Positions 24,103-32,771 of a stretch of 56,261 bases of DNA are shown here, in pieces. The stretch comes from UBA9647 sp049522195 (GTDB taxonomy: Bacteria > Bacteroidota > Ignavibacteria > UBA10030). The position numbers and the translations under genes were made by a program. The DNA lies in contig JBEKOB010000023.1 of the NCBI GenBank assembly GCA_049522195.1, positions 1 through 56,261 on the forward strand. Reading direction: 5' to 3'. Position 1 is the first letter of the stretch. The number at the start of each line of letters is the position of its first letter. The notes beneath the pieces are model-generated. The model was given only the letters and a program-made list of their open reading frames with translations, made no database searches and was not told the origin of the DNA.

Positions 24103-25746
24103 ATGGCGACACCTGCTGTGCTGGCTGGAGCGGAACCCGACTTCTACCACGTTTCGACGAAACGGAAGGGGATTCTCTCCTGGATTCTCAGCACCGATCA
24201 CAAGCGGATCGGCCTTCTGTACCTGGGCACAATCCTATTCTTTTTCTTCGCGGCTGTCACACTCGGCTTTCTCATGCGTTTGGAAATGCTGAAACCGGAA
24301 GGAACGATTGTCCAGCCGCAGACGTATAACACGTTCTTCACGCTCCACGGCATCATCATGATTTTCCTTTTCGTGATCCCGATTGTTCCGGCGGTCTTCG
24401 GGAATTTCATGATTCCATTGATGATCGGAGCGAAGGATGTGTTCTTTCCACGTTTGAACCTACTTTCTTGGTGGTTGTTCGTTGCCGGCGGTATCATGGC
24501 CCTGACCTCGGTGTTTCTGCCCGGTGGCGCTGCCGATACGGGGTGGACTTTCTACGTTCCTTACAGCATTCGCACGACGACAAATGTGATACCCGCACTG
24601 CTGGCGGCGTTCACGCTCGGCTTTTCATCCATCCTGACCGGACTGAATTTCATCACGACCATCCATCGCATGCGGGCTCCGGGGATGGATTGGTTCAAGA
24701 TGCCGCTGTTCGTCTGGGCTTCGTACGCGACCTCGTGGATTCAAGTTCTGGCGACGCCCATTATCGGTATCACACTCCTTCTCGTTGTGATCGAGCGTCT
24801 GTTTGGCGTCGGGATCTTCGATCCGACACTTGGCGGAGACCCCGTTCTTTATCAGCATATGTTCTGGATGTATTCTCATCCGGCAGTGTACATCATCATC
24901 CTTCCGGCGATGGGGGTGGTTTCAGAAATCATCCCGGTCTTCGCGCGCCGGACAATCTTCGGCTACAGGTTTATTGCCTATTCAAGCCTCGCTATCGCGT
25001 TTGTAGGGTCGCTTGTCTGGGCGCATCACATGTTCACCGTAGGGATGAGTAACACCGGGATGTTCGTGTTCTCGTTCCTGACATTTCTCGTCGCCATTCC
25101 CAGCGCCATAAAGATCTTCAACTGGGTCGCAACTCTGTACAAAGGCTCGATTGATCCCGACGTACCCCTCCTGTACGTTCTCTCCTTCATCGTGCAGTTT
25201 TCCATTGGCGGGTTCACCGGATTGATGCTTGGAGCGTTGTCTGTGAACATCCATGTGACCGATACCTACTTTGTCGTCGGACACTTCCATTATGTGATGT
25301 TCGGCGGCACCGGATTCGGGTTCTTTGCAGCAATTCATTACTGGTTTCCAAAGATGTTTGGCAAGATGTACAACAAAACGAGAGCAAAGATCGCCTGGGT
25401 TCTCGCGACGATCGGGTTCAACACGCTCTACATCCCGTTTCTCATTCTGGGTTATCTCGGGATGCCGCGGAGGTATTATCACTACCTGCCGCAATTTCAG
25501 ACATTGCACCAGATAGCAACCGTTGGATCGTGGATCCTCGTGTTGGGGCTGATCATCATGTTTGTGAATCTGTTCGTCGCCTTGTGGAACGGCTCGAAAA
25601 CGTCCGCGAATCCATGGGGAGGTGAGACGCTGGAGTGGACCGTCGCGTCGCCGCCACCGCTTGAGAATTTTGATGAGATCCCTACGGTGACGACGGGTCC
25701 ATACGATTACAGTAAATACGAAAAAGCATCGCAGGAGGCAGTTTGA
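24103..25746 (+). CDS. ctaD: Cytochrome c oxidase subunit I, A2 type
   Basis: This 547-residue protein has 12 helices and all metal ligands: FFTLHGIIMIF (heme a), YSHPAVYIIILP and WAHHMFTVGM (CuB), HVTDTYFVVGHFHYVMFGG (magnesium and heme a3). Helix VI carries YSHPxVY in place of the GHPEVY of mitochondrial-type enzymes. It thus lacks the D-channel glutamate and falls in the A2 class of heme-copper oxidases, like the caa3 of Rhodothermus. It follows sco by 7 bp and overlaps ctaE by 4 bp. Together with subunits II-IV it reduces oxygen and pumps protons. Confidence 0.95.
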   Translation: MATPAVLAGAEPDFYHVSTKRKGILSWILSTDHKRIGLLYLGTILFFFFAAVTLGFLMRLEMLKPEGTIVQPQTYNTFFTLHGIIMIFLFVIPIVPAVFGNFMIPLMIGAKDVFFPRLNLLSWWLFVAGGIMALTSVFLPGGAADTGWTFYVPYSIRTTTNVIPALLAAFTLGFSSILTGLNFITTIHRMRAPGMDWFKMPLFVWASYATSWIQVLATPIIGITLLLVVIERLFGVGIFDPTLGGDPVLYQHMFWMYSHPAVYIIILPAMGVVSEIIPVFARRTIFGYRFIAYSSLAIAFVGSLVWAHHMFTVGMSNTGMFVFSFLTFLVAIPSAIKIFNWVATLYKGSIDPDVPLLYVLSFIVQFSIGGFTGLMLGALSVNIHVTDTYFVVGHFHYVMFGGTGFGFFAAIHYWFPKMFGKMYNKTRAKIAWVLATIGFNTLYIPFLILGYLGMPRRYYHYLPQFQTLHQIATVGSWILVLGLIIMFVNLFVALWNGSKTSANPWGGETLEWTVASPPPLENFDEIPTVTTGPYDYSKYEKASQEAV

Positions 25747-26372
25747 CCACAACCGCAGTAGGAACGCATGCAGTGGGGCACGTGCATCGGGACGACTACG
25801 GCTCGAAGATGGGTATGTGGCTGTTCCTGTTCACTGAGCTCATCCTCTTCGGCGGGATGTTCGTCATTTACGCAGTGTACCGCTTCTCACATCAAGCTGA
25901 ATTCGAGCTGGGAGCCAAGGAACTCGATACGCTGGTGGGGACCATCAACACGATGGTGCTGCTGACAAGCAGCCTCACAGTTGCGATGTCCATCACTGCC
26001 ATCCAGCGGGGCAACAAGAAACTTTCCATGCTTCTGGTTGGGATCACAATTGCCCTTGCCCTCGTATTTCTCGTCAACAAATACTTCGAGTGGAGCCACA
26101 AGTTCGCCGTCGGACTGTATCCCCAGTCTCCTGAATTGTTGACCAAGCCCCAGGGGGAGATTCTCTATTTCGGACTCTACTTTGTCATGACCGGATTGCA
26201 TGCACTGCACGTGATCATCGGCGCCATTGTGCTTGCAGTGAACATACGGTTTATACAGCGCGACATTATCACCAAAGATTCGTACGTCAAGCTCGAGGTC
26301 GGCGCACTGTACTGGCACCTTGTTGATATCATCTGGATTTTTCTCTTTCCGCTCTTCTATCTTGTTCATTAG
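25743..26372 (+). CDS. ctaE: Cytochrome c oxidase subunit III
   Basis: The 209-residue protein has five membrane helices and the COX3 signature SKMGMWLFLFTELILFGGMF, with GLYFVMTGLHALHVIIG and ALYWHLVDIIWIFLFPLFY near the end. The start is TTG, overlapping the ctaD stop in a TTGA junction, with GGAGG a few bases upstream. The same kind of start is seen for actC. Its length is that of the short five-helix bacterial form. Subunit III stabilises the catalytic core and oxygen access. Confidence 0.93.
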   Translation: MTTTAVGTHAVGHVHRDDYGSKMGMWLFLFTELILFGGMFVIYAVYRFSHQAEFELGAKELDTLVGTINTMVLLTSSLTVAMSITAIQRGNKKLSMLLVGITIALALVFLVNKYFEWSHKFAVGLYPQSPELLTKPQGEILYFGLYFVMTGLHALHVIIGAIVLAVNIRFIQRDIITKDSYVKLEVGALYWHLVDIIWIFLFPLFYLVH

Positions 26373-26381
26373 GCAGAGAGT

Positions 26382-26684
26382 ATGACAGAACACACTCATC
26401 CGCATTCAAGTGAAGTCCATGTCGTGGGGTACGGACAGTACATTCTCATCTGGGCCGGTCTTATGGGCCTGACAGGGGCTACGGTGGCGCTCGCGGGGAT
26501 GGAGCTGGGGCGATGGATCATCGTCACAGCGCTCACGATTGCCTCGATCAAGGGGTACCTGGTGCTGAACATCTTCATGCACCTGCGATTTGAAGACCGC
26601 ACCTTCCGTTTGTTTGCGACCGTGGCTGGGGCGGTGCTCCTGATCTTCATTGTCTTAACATTTTTCGATTACGCTTTTCGCTGA
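26382..26684 (+). CDS. ctaF: Cytochrome c oxidase subunit IV, prokaryotic type
   Basis: This 100-residue protein has three membrane helices and fits the COX4_pro family (PF03626), with the typical histidine-containing stretch KGYLVLNIFMHLRFEDRTF after the second helix. It starts 9 bp after ctaE and ends 12 bp before ctaC. Such small subunits assist assembly of A-type oxidases. Confidence 0.88.
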   Translation: MTEHTHPHSSEVHVVGYGQYILIWAGLMGLTGATVALAGMELGRWIIVTALTIASIKGYLVLNIFMHLRFEDRTFRLFATVAGAVLLIFIVLTFFDYAFR

Positions 26685-26696
26685 GGACAACTACGA

Positions 26697-27347
26697 ATGT
26701 TCCAAGGTACCTCTCCATTTTCCGACTCCGTGGATACGACGTTCCTAACGATCGCCGGCATCTCTGCGCTCGTTCTCGTCGGCATTCTGGCGTTCATGGT
26801 ATACTTCCTGATACGCTACAGCCGAAAGAGGAATCCTCATCCTAATAACATCGAAGGGAACATCACGCTTGAAGTGGCCTGGACGGCGATTCCGCTTGTC
26901 CTGTTCATGGGCATGTTCTATATGGGTTGGAAAGGATATCTCGATGAGGCGAACATCCCCAGCGATGCAATTCCCATCAAGGTGACGGCGCAGATGTGGT
27001 CGTGGACGTTCGAGTATCCCAACGGCGTGAGGGCAGATACATTCTACGTCCCTGTCCATGTGCCGATCAAAGTCACGCTCCATTCTGTGGATGTGAACCA
27101 CTCGTTTTTCATTCCGTCATTCAGGATCAAGAAAGACGTGATCCCGAATCGGGAAAACCAAATGTGGTTCAAAACCACGGCTGTTGCCGAGTATGATATT
27201 GCTTGTGCGGAATATTGCGGCCTCCGGCACTCCTACATGTACAACAAAGTAATATCGATGGACTCGGCTGGTTTTGAACGGTGGTATCAGAAGGTTTCGA
27301 TGGCTCAGGCCAAGCCATACAAACCGCTGTTGACTCAGTCACAATAG
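26697..27347 (+). CDS. ctaC: Cytochrome c oxidase subunit II with CuA site
   Basis: The 216-residue protein has two membrane helices (about 15-40 and 62-80), then a cupredoxin domain. The CuA ligands are visible: the histidine in DVNHSFFIPSFR, and C-x-x-x-C, H and M in CAEYCGLRHSYM. There is no C-terminal cytochrome c domain, so it is not a caa3-type fusion. The separate cytochromes at 22363 and 27388 may replace it. No signal peptide is evident. Having subunit II last (I-III-IV-II) differs from the common II-I-III-IV order. Confidence 0.94.
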   Translation: MFQGTSPFSDSVDTTFLTIAGISALVLVGILAFMVYFLIRYSRKRNPHPNNIEGNITLEVAWTAIPLVLFMGMFYMGWKGYLDEANIPSDAIPIKVTAQMWSWTFEYPNGVRADTFYVPVHVPIKVTLHSVDVNHSFFIPSFRIKKDVIPNRENQMWFKTTAVAEYDIACAEYCGLRHSYMYNKVISMDSAGFERWYQKVSMAQAKPYKPLLTQSQ

Positions 27348-27387
27348 ATCCTCTTCATCACAAGGATCATACTAGAGACAAGGTACG

Positions 27388-28788
27388 ATGGATCTTCTCA
27401 AAACTCTCGCAATCCCTCAATCGGTGGAGCATTTCCATGTGCTCATCCTTATCGGGGGGTTGATCTCGATCGTTCTCTATCCGTATCTCGGATTTCTCCT
27501 CGGTTCGTCCGTCATTTCATATTTCGTCAATCGAAAGGGGACGAGAGAGCGGAATGACAACCTCACTCGATTTGCCAAAGAGTTGATTGATATTGTTCTC
27601 TTCAACAAAAGTATCCCTACGTTTCTTGCGCTGGTTCCGAGCTTTTCTTCCGTCTTCGTGTTTGCGCAAGTGCTTCAGTCAACCGACGCGATCTCAGTCG
27701 GGCTGGCTGCCTATGGTTTCATCGTGCTGCTGATCGCAGTTGTCTCGCTGTACGCGTACAAGTATACGTTTCGGCTGCGCGATGTACTGACAAATTATGA
27801 AGGGCTTCTTGATGGCAAACCGCGCGGAGCCGATGGTTTAGAAGAAATTCGTGGTTATTCAAAGGAAACGGTTCTTTCTCATTTTGCTGCCGGACGGCTT
27901 GGCGTCATCTGCCTGATCGTTGCTTCGTTCCTTCTTGTTTCCGCGTTGACGATAGCCACAAATCCTGACACCTGGAGCGATGTCGATTCGGTGTTCGCGC
28001 TTTTTATCTCGCTCGATGTGATCATCAGATCGCTTGAATTCACTGCTCTTGCAGCAGGTGCGACTGGTGTCGGCATACTCTACTTCTTCTTTGCCTGGGA
28101 GAAGGGAATACCCCGGCTCAACGATGAACAGCGGGCATTCGCTCGCCGACTGGCCATTCGACTCATCACGACATCATTTCTCTCGCTTCCTGTGTTCGCT
28201 GTGTTGGCGGTTCTGATGTTGCCGCCGGCGTCACTTTCAGGCATGCTCTACGGATTTGCAGGAGTAGCCCTCATCCTTCTGTTTCTCGCTGCTCAATACG
28301 TTTATGCCTTTGTTCGTGATTCTCATACCCCGTACCTGAATTCCGCAGTCTACTCGCTCGCCGTCTCCTTCGTTTTCCTCTCGGTGAACGACCAGGTGGC
28401 GATTCACAATGCGACCGCGGTGGAGGCGGCGTATCTTGCGTACCAGTATGATCGTGCCACCGAGGAATTGAAATCGAAACTCGGTGTCGCAGCGGCTGCC
28501 CTCACGGGCGAGGATATCTACAACGGCAGATGCTCCGCTTGCCATCTTTTTGATTCGAAAAAAATCGGTCCGGCCTACAAGGATGTGATCCCCAAGTACG
28601 CGGGGAATAAGGATCTGATCATGGCTTTTGTGCTCAACCCCGTCAAAAAAGATCCGGCATTTCCACCCATGCCTAATCAGGGTTTGAAGCCCGCGGAGGC
28701 TGATTCAATCGTCAGCTATATCCTGAAGAGGCTTGGATCCACCGATACAAAGCCCGCTGGTACTGGGCAGGCGGCCCCGCAGAAATGA
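27388..28788 (+). CDS. Polytopic membrane protein with C-terminal cytochrome c domain
   Basis: The 466-residue protein has about eight to nine hydrophobic helices over its first 340 residues. It starts with SVEHFHVLILIGGLISIVLY, which contains a histidine pair in the first helix. A short cytochrome c domain follows at the C-terminus, with CSACH at residue 382, GPAYKDVIPKYAG and the probable ligand in FPPMPNQGLK. I do not recognise the membrane domain. It lies between ctaC and ctaB and overlaps ctaB by 4 bp (ATGA), so it belongs to the oxidase operon. It might dock cytochrome c to the oxidase or be a further quinol- or heme-binding module. Confidence 0.8.
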   Translation: MDLLKTLAIPQSVEHFHVLILIGGLISIVLYPYLGFLLGSSVISYFVNRKGTRERNDNLTRFAKELIDIVLFNKSIPTFLALVPSFSSVFVFAQVLQSTDAISVGLAAYGFIVLLIAVVSLYAYKYTFRLRDVLTNYEGLLDGKPRGADGLEEIRGYSKETVLSHFAAGRLGVICLIVASFLLVSALTIATNPDTWSDVDSVFALFISLDVIIRSLEFTALAAGATGVGILYFFFAWEKGIPRLNDEQRAFARRLAIRLITTSFLSLPVFAVLAVLMLPPASLSGMLYGFAGVALILLFLAAQYVYAFVRDSHTPYLNSAVYSLAVSFVFLSVNDQVAIHNATAVEAAYLAYQYDRATEELKSKLGVAAAALTGEDIYNGRCSACHLFDSKKIGPAYKDVIPKYAGNKDLIMAFVLNPVKKDPAFPPMPNQGLKPAEADSIVSYILKRLGSTDTKPAGTGQAAPQK

Positions 28789-29684
28789 ATGAGAGCATAA
28801 CACAGACAGGCGCAGTTCCCATACGTCGTTCGACGCTGTACGACTATCTGGTGCTGACAAAGCCGGAGCTCACACTACTCTCGGTCGTGACGGCGCTCGG
28901 CGGTGCATATCTGGCCGCTGGAAGCACGCTTTCATATTTCACACTGCTGCACACATTTCTTGGGACGCTTTTGGTCGGGGGCGGTGCCGGTGCTCTGAAC
29001 CAATACATCGAACGGGATCTGGATGTTCAGATGCGCCGGACTGAAAACAGACCGCTACCGTCTGGCCGCATCCCGCAGCAGCATGCCTTGTTGTTCGGTG
29101 CAACACTGTCGGCCGCTGGGGTTCTGCAACTCCTCCTTTTCACGCACACGGTAGCTGCGTTTCTGGCTGTGGTGACTCTGGCCACTTATCTTTTCCTCTA
29201 TACTCCTCTAAAAAGAGTCACTCCTTTTGCCACAGTTGTCGGGGGTATTCCCGGGGCGATCCCGCCTCTTATTGGCTGGACTGCAGTGACCGGTGAGCTC
29301 TCGATGGGAGCGTGGTCGTTGTTTTTCATACTTTTTTTCTGGCAGATGCCCCATTTCCTTTCATTGGGATGGATGTATCGGAAGGATTACGCCAGGGCGA
29401 ACTACAAACTTTTGATGGTTGTTGACCCCAGCGGCGAGGCCTCGAGCCGCCAGATTCTCATTTACTGCATTGCTCTTCTCCCAGCGGCTTTTATGCCCAC
29501 GATGGTGGGAGTTCTCGGAATCCTCTACTTCGTCGGAGCTGTCATCCTGACGACAGCGTTTCTGTGGTTGGCGATCAGGCTGTATAGGGACCGAACCAAC
29601 GCGAACGCGAAGAGACTCTTTTTTGCTTCACTGCTGTATCTCTCGGTCCTGGTTGCCCTGATGATCGTCGACCGTGTGGTTTAA
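28785..29684 (+). CDS. ctaB: Protoheme IX farnesyltransferase (heme O synthase)
   Basis: The 299-residue, nine-helix UbiA-family prenyltransferase converts heme B to heme O, the first step toward the heme A of the A2 oxidase encoded upstream. The allylic diphosphate site is NQYIERDLDVQMRRTENRPL, the second acidic loop contains WMYRKDYARANYKLL, and GGIPGAIPPLIGWTAVTG is a CtaB hallmark. The partner heme A synthase (ctaA) is not in the window. It is the last gene of the operon, its start overlapping the previous stop. Confidence 0.95.
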   Translation: MNESITQTGAVPIRRSTLYDYLVLTKPELTLLSVVTALGGAYLAAGSTLSYFTLLHTFLGTLLVGGGAGALNQYIERDLDVQMRRTENRPLPSGRIPQQHALLFGATLSAAGVLQLLLFTHTVAAFLAVVTLATYLFLYTPLKRVTPFATVVGGIPGAIPPLIGWTAVTGELSMGAWSLFFILFFWQMPHFLSLGWMYRKDYARANYKLLMVVDPSGEASSRQILIYCIALLPAAFMPTMVGVLGILYFVGAVILTTAFLWLAIRLYRDRTNANAKRLFFASLLYLSVLVALMIVDRVV

Positions 29685-29725
29685 TGGCAGGCTCTTTGGT
29701 TATGTAACAGAAGTTGCTTGCGGTC

Positions 29726-29754
29726 TTGTTTTCTGTCGGTTTCGGTCGTATATT
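29726..29754 (+). promoter_or_regulatory. Candidate promoter of the pyr operon
   Basis: A -35-like TTGTTT (29726-29731) and a -10-like TATATT (29749-29754) are 17 bp apart, placing the start of transcription near 29761. This is about 35 bp before the PyrR-loop motif and 195 bp before pyrR, the distance expected for a regulated leader. Confidence 0.5.
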
Positions 29755-29789
29755 ATGCCCGAGTTTAATTGTTCTTTGAATCGATCCTT

Positions 29790-29938
29790 TAATCCTATCC
29801 GGCGAGGTAGGGAAGGAAGTAGAAAATCAAAATGAGAAAGGAAAAGTTAAAAAGGGGGTGACCCTTTTCAACTTTCGAATTTTGAATTTTGCATTGCTGG
29901 CCTCCTTTTCCGATATCGACGGATCTGGAGGCTTTTTT
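29790..29938 (+). promoter_or_regulatory. PyrR-type transcription attenuator leader
   Basis: The leader of pyrRBC holds, in order, a motif TATCCGGCGAGGTA (29796-29809) inside a CCTA/TAGG stem, a central hairpin GTTAAAAAGGG/CCCTTTTCAAC (29846-29872), and an intrinsic terminator at 29900-29938. The first motif matches the known PyrR-binding consensus ARUCCNGNGAGGYU at all but the two outermost bases. GGAAAAG (29840-29846) can pair with CTTTTCC (29905-29911), which would break the terminator stem, so an antiterminator is possible. Inferred action: with UMP or UTP bound, PyrR holds the first loop and transcription stops. Confidence 0.75.
29900..29938 (+). terminator. Intrinsic terminator in the pyr leader
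   Basis: The arms GCCTCC (29900-29905) and GGAGGC (29927-29932) enclose a second short stem CCG/CGG around GATATC, and a run of six T residues follows (29933-29938). It lies 18 bp before the start codon of pyrR and is the switch part of the leader. Confidence 0.8.
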
Positions 29939-29955
29939 GTTTATAAGGAGTGCAC

Positions 29956-30516
29956 ATGACAAAATCCAAAATCATAGACACCGACAGTTTCCGGAGGACG
30001 GTGAACAGGCTCGCCCATGAGGTTGTCGAAAGGAATAAGGGAACGGAGAACCTGGCCCTCGTAGGAATCCGGACGCGCGGTGAATACCTGGCGCGTCGCC
30101 TGGCGCAAAAGATCGAAGAAATCGAAGGGAAGGCCGTTCAGATTGGAATTCTCGATATCACCCTCTACCGGGACGATTTGCGTGGCCGCCTCGACCAGCC
30201 ACAGCTGAAAAGCACCGAGATTCTCTTCGATGTCACCGGCAAAGTGATCGTGCTGGTGGATGACGTGCTGTTCACTGGCAGGACAATCCGTTCCGCCCTC
30301 AACGCCCTGACCGACCTTGGGCGGCCTGCGTTGATCGAGTTACTCGTCCTGGTTGATCGCGGGCATCGGGAGCTCCCGATCAAGGCAGATTTCATCGGTA
30401 AGAACATACCGACATCGTTGAAGCAGGAGATCAAGGTCATGATGACAGAAACCGACGCCGAAGATGGAGTTTATCTTGTCGATGTGGACGACGACGGAAA
30501 GGAGATGACACGATGA
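29956..30516 (+). CDS. pyrR: PyrR, pyrimidine operon regulator / uracil phosphoribosyltransferase
   Basis: The 186-residue type I phosphoribosyltransferase fold protein has the PRPP loop in VIVLVDDVLFTGRTIRSAL and the PyrR ending GVYLVDVDDD. PyrR binds pyr leader RNA when UMP is present and usually also makes UMP from uracil and PRPP. The ATG at 29956 has AAGGAG five bases upstream; a GTG two codons earlier overlaps that site and is unlikely. It overlaps pyrB by 4 bp. The leader in front contains a matching PyrR loop, so it should control its own operon. Confidence 0.94.
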   Translation: MTKSKIIDTDSFRRTVNRLAHEVVERNKGTENLALVGIRTRGEYLARRLAQKIEEIEGKAVQIGILDITLYRDDLRGRLDQPQLKSTEILFDVTGKVIVLVDDVLFTGRTIRSALNALTDLGRPALIELLVLVDRGHRELPIKADFIGKNIPTSLKQEIKVMMTETDAEDGVYLVDVDDDGKEMTR

Positions 30517-31433
30517 AGCTCGCAAGCCGCCACCTCCTTGGATTGGATGGAATGTCCAGGGAAGAAATTGCTTTGATCCTTGACACGGCAGTCTCGTTTC
30601 GGGAGATCCTCGATCGTCCGATCAAGAAAGTGCCGCCTCTCCAGGGCAAAACCGTTGTCAACCTGTTCTTCGAAAGCTCGACCCGGACGAGGATCTCGTT
30701 TGAACTCGCCGAGCGACGTCTTTCTGCTGACGTTGTCAGCTTTTCGACCGCTGCAAGCAGCGTCAGCAAGGGGGAGACTCTGAAGGACACGGCGCGGAAC
30801 ATTGAAGCGATGAAAATTGACATGGTGGTCATCCGCCACGCCGCAGCCGGCTCTGCGCATTTTCTCAGCCGCGTTGTCGATGCCAACGTGATCAACGCCG
30901 GTGACGGCGGGCATGAGCATCCGACGCAGGGCCTGTTGGATATGTATACGCTCCGGGAAAAATTCGGCAAACTCGAGGGGCTCCGCGTCTGCATCGTTGG
31001 AGATATCACTCACAGCAGGGTGGCACGGTCGAATATTTACGGTTTGATCACCATGGGTGCGCACGTTTCCGTGTGTGGACCCGCGACGCTCATTCCGCGT
31101 GACCTTGAGCAACTGGGTGTAAAGGTGTATCACAGGCTTGAGGACATCATTCCGGAAGTCGACGCACTGAATGTCTTGAGAATACAACTGGAACGTCAGA
31201 AAAGCGGTCTGTTCCCGTCACTCCGGGAATATCATCGATTCTTCGGGGTAACGAAAGAGAAAGTCTCGAAAGCACCGGGACCGATTACGATTATGCATCC
31301 CGGGCCGATCAATCGCGACGTCGAGCTCTCGGCTGATCTTGCGGATAGTGAACACTCAGTTATTCTTCAACAGGTAACCAACGGCGTCGCCATCCGGATG
31401 GCGGTCTTGTATCTCTTGGGCACTTCAAATTGA
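30513..31433 (+). CDS. pyrB: Aspartate carbamoyltransferase catalytic chain
   Basis: The 306-residue enzyme joins carbamoyl phosphate and aspartate, the first committed step of pyrimidine synthesis. The carbamoyl-phosphate loop FFESSTRTRISFELAERRL is near residue 50, SVSKGETLKDT gives the mobile lysine loop, and HPTQGLLDMYTLRE is the second signature. No pyrI regulatory chain is present in the window, so the enzyme is likely unregulated at protein level and controlled by the PyrR leader. It overlaps pyrR by ATGA and precedes pyrC by 12 bp. Confidence 0.95.
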   Translation: MKLASRHLLGLDGMSREEIALILDTAVSFREILDRPIKKVPPLQGKTVVNLFFESSTRTRISFELAERRLSADVVSFSTAASSVSKGETLKDTARNIEAMKIDMVVIRHAAAGSAHFLSRVVDANVINAGDGGHEHPTQGLLDMYTLREKFGKLEGLRVCIVGDITHSRVARSNIYGLITMGAHVSVCGPATLIPRDLEQLGVKVYHRLEDIIPEVDALNVLRIQLERQKSGLFPSLREYHRFFGVTKEKVSKAPGPITIMHPGPINRDVELSADLADSEHSVILQQVTNGVAIRMAVLYLLGTSN

Positions 31434-31445
31434 GCAGAGGAACCT

Positions 31446-32729
31446 ATGAAGCTTCTCCTAAAAGGCGGCAGACTTGTTGATCCTGCTTCAGGCAGGGACG
31501 AAATAGTGGATATTCAAATTCTTAACGGACGCATTGAGAAGATCGCTGGGAACATCTCGCTTCCAACAGGGTTTGATGAGATCAACCTTCGCGGAAAAGT
31601 CGTTGCGCCCGGGTTTATCGATATGCACGTGCACCTGCGGGAACCTGGATTTGAACACAAGGAAACGATTGAAACCGGGTGTTCCTCGGCGGCGGCGGGC
31701 GGCTTCACGGCTGTCTGTTGCATGCCCAATACGAACCCGGCGATCGATGAGGAATCGGTCGCGCGCTACGTTCACGAAAAGGGAAAAGCAGTGTGCGGTG
31801 GCATTGTGGACGTCTTTCCCATTGGCGCGGCGACGAAAGGGAGGCAGGGGACAGAGCTTGCCCCCATGGCTGAGCTCGCTCAAGCGGGTGCGGTCGGGTT
31901 TTCGGATGACGGCGCTCCCATCGCCAGCGCCGAAATCATGAGACGCGCACTCGAGTACTCTTCAATGTATGGTGTGCCCGTGATCCAGCACGCTGAGGAA
32001 CCGACGATGACTCAGGGCGGGTGTATGAATGAAGGCGTCACATCGACACGCCTCGGGATGCTGGGAATTCCTCCAATTGCCGAGGAGCTGATGGTTGCAC
32101 GCGATATCATCCTGCTTGGTTATGTCCCGAAGGCTCGGTACCACGTGGCTCACATCAGCACGAAAGGGGCTTTAGATCACGTGCGGAAGGCAAAATCAGA
32201 GGGAATGAACATCACGTGCGAAGTCACTCCGCATCATTTCACATTGCTCGAGGAGGTCGTCGCGAGTTTTGATACAAACACCAAGATGAACCCTCCGCTG
32301 CGAACCAGACAAGACGTCGAAGCGATGATCCAGGGGCTGAAAGATGGGACGATCGACGTCATCGCTACCGACCACGCTCCACATACCATCGATGAGAAGG
32401 ACGTGGAATACACACAAGCCCCCTTCGGTATCGTCGGTCTGGAAACATCGATCGGACTGAGCATGACTGAACTTTTCCACAAGAAGGTTCTGACGCTTAT
32501 GGCTTTAATCCAAAAACTTTCCACGAATCCGCGTCGGATCATGTCACTCCCAACCATCAAATTCGCGGAAGGAGAGTGGGCCAACATAACGCTCCTCGAT
32601 CCAAACGCAGAGTGGGTTGTCGATACAGCAAAACTGCATTCCAAATCGAAAAACTCTCCCTTCAACGGTTATCGCTTGAAAGGAAAGGCGATCGGCATCA
32701 TCAACAATGGAACGGTAGCATTGTCATAA
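31446..32729 (+). CDS. pyrC: Dihydroorotase, class I
   Basis: The 427-residue amidohydrolase closes carbamoyl aspartate to dihydroorotate. Zinc ligands and signatures are visible: DMHVHLREPGFEHKET, GFTAVCCMPNTNPA, the metal-site HAEEP, and ATDHAPHT with the catalytic aspartate. This is the long, class I (Bacillus-type) dihydroorotase that is usual next to pyrB. An AGAGGAACCT sequence precedes the ATG. It is the last gene of the pyr operon; a strong hairpin follows at 32772-32803. Confidence 0.95.
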   Translation: MKLLLKGGRLVDPASGRDEIVDIQILNGRIEKIAGNISLPTGFDEINLRGKVVAPGFIDMHVHLREPGFEHKETIETGCSSAAAGGFTAVCCMPNTNPAIDEESVARYVHEKGKAVCGGIVDVFPIGAATKGRQGTELAPMAELAQAGAVGFSDDGAPIASAEIMRRALEYSSMYGVPVIQHAEEPTMTQGGCMNEGVTSTRLGMLGIPPIAEELMVARDIILLGYVPKARYHVAHISTKGALDHVRKAKSEGMNITCEVTPHHFTLLEEVVASFDTNTKMNPPLRTRQDVEAMIQGLKDGTIDVIATDHAPHTIDEKDVEYTQAPFGIVGLETSIGLSMTELFHKKVLTLMALIQKLSTNPRRIMSLPTIKFAEGEWANITLLDPNAEWVVDTAKLHSKSKNSPFNGYRLKGKAIGIINNGTVALS

Positions 32730-32771
32730 GCGCCGTGATGTTCCGGTCTTACCTCATGCTAGCATTCACCT

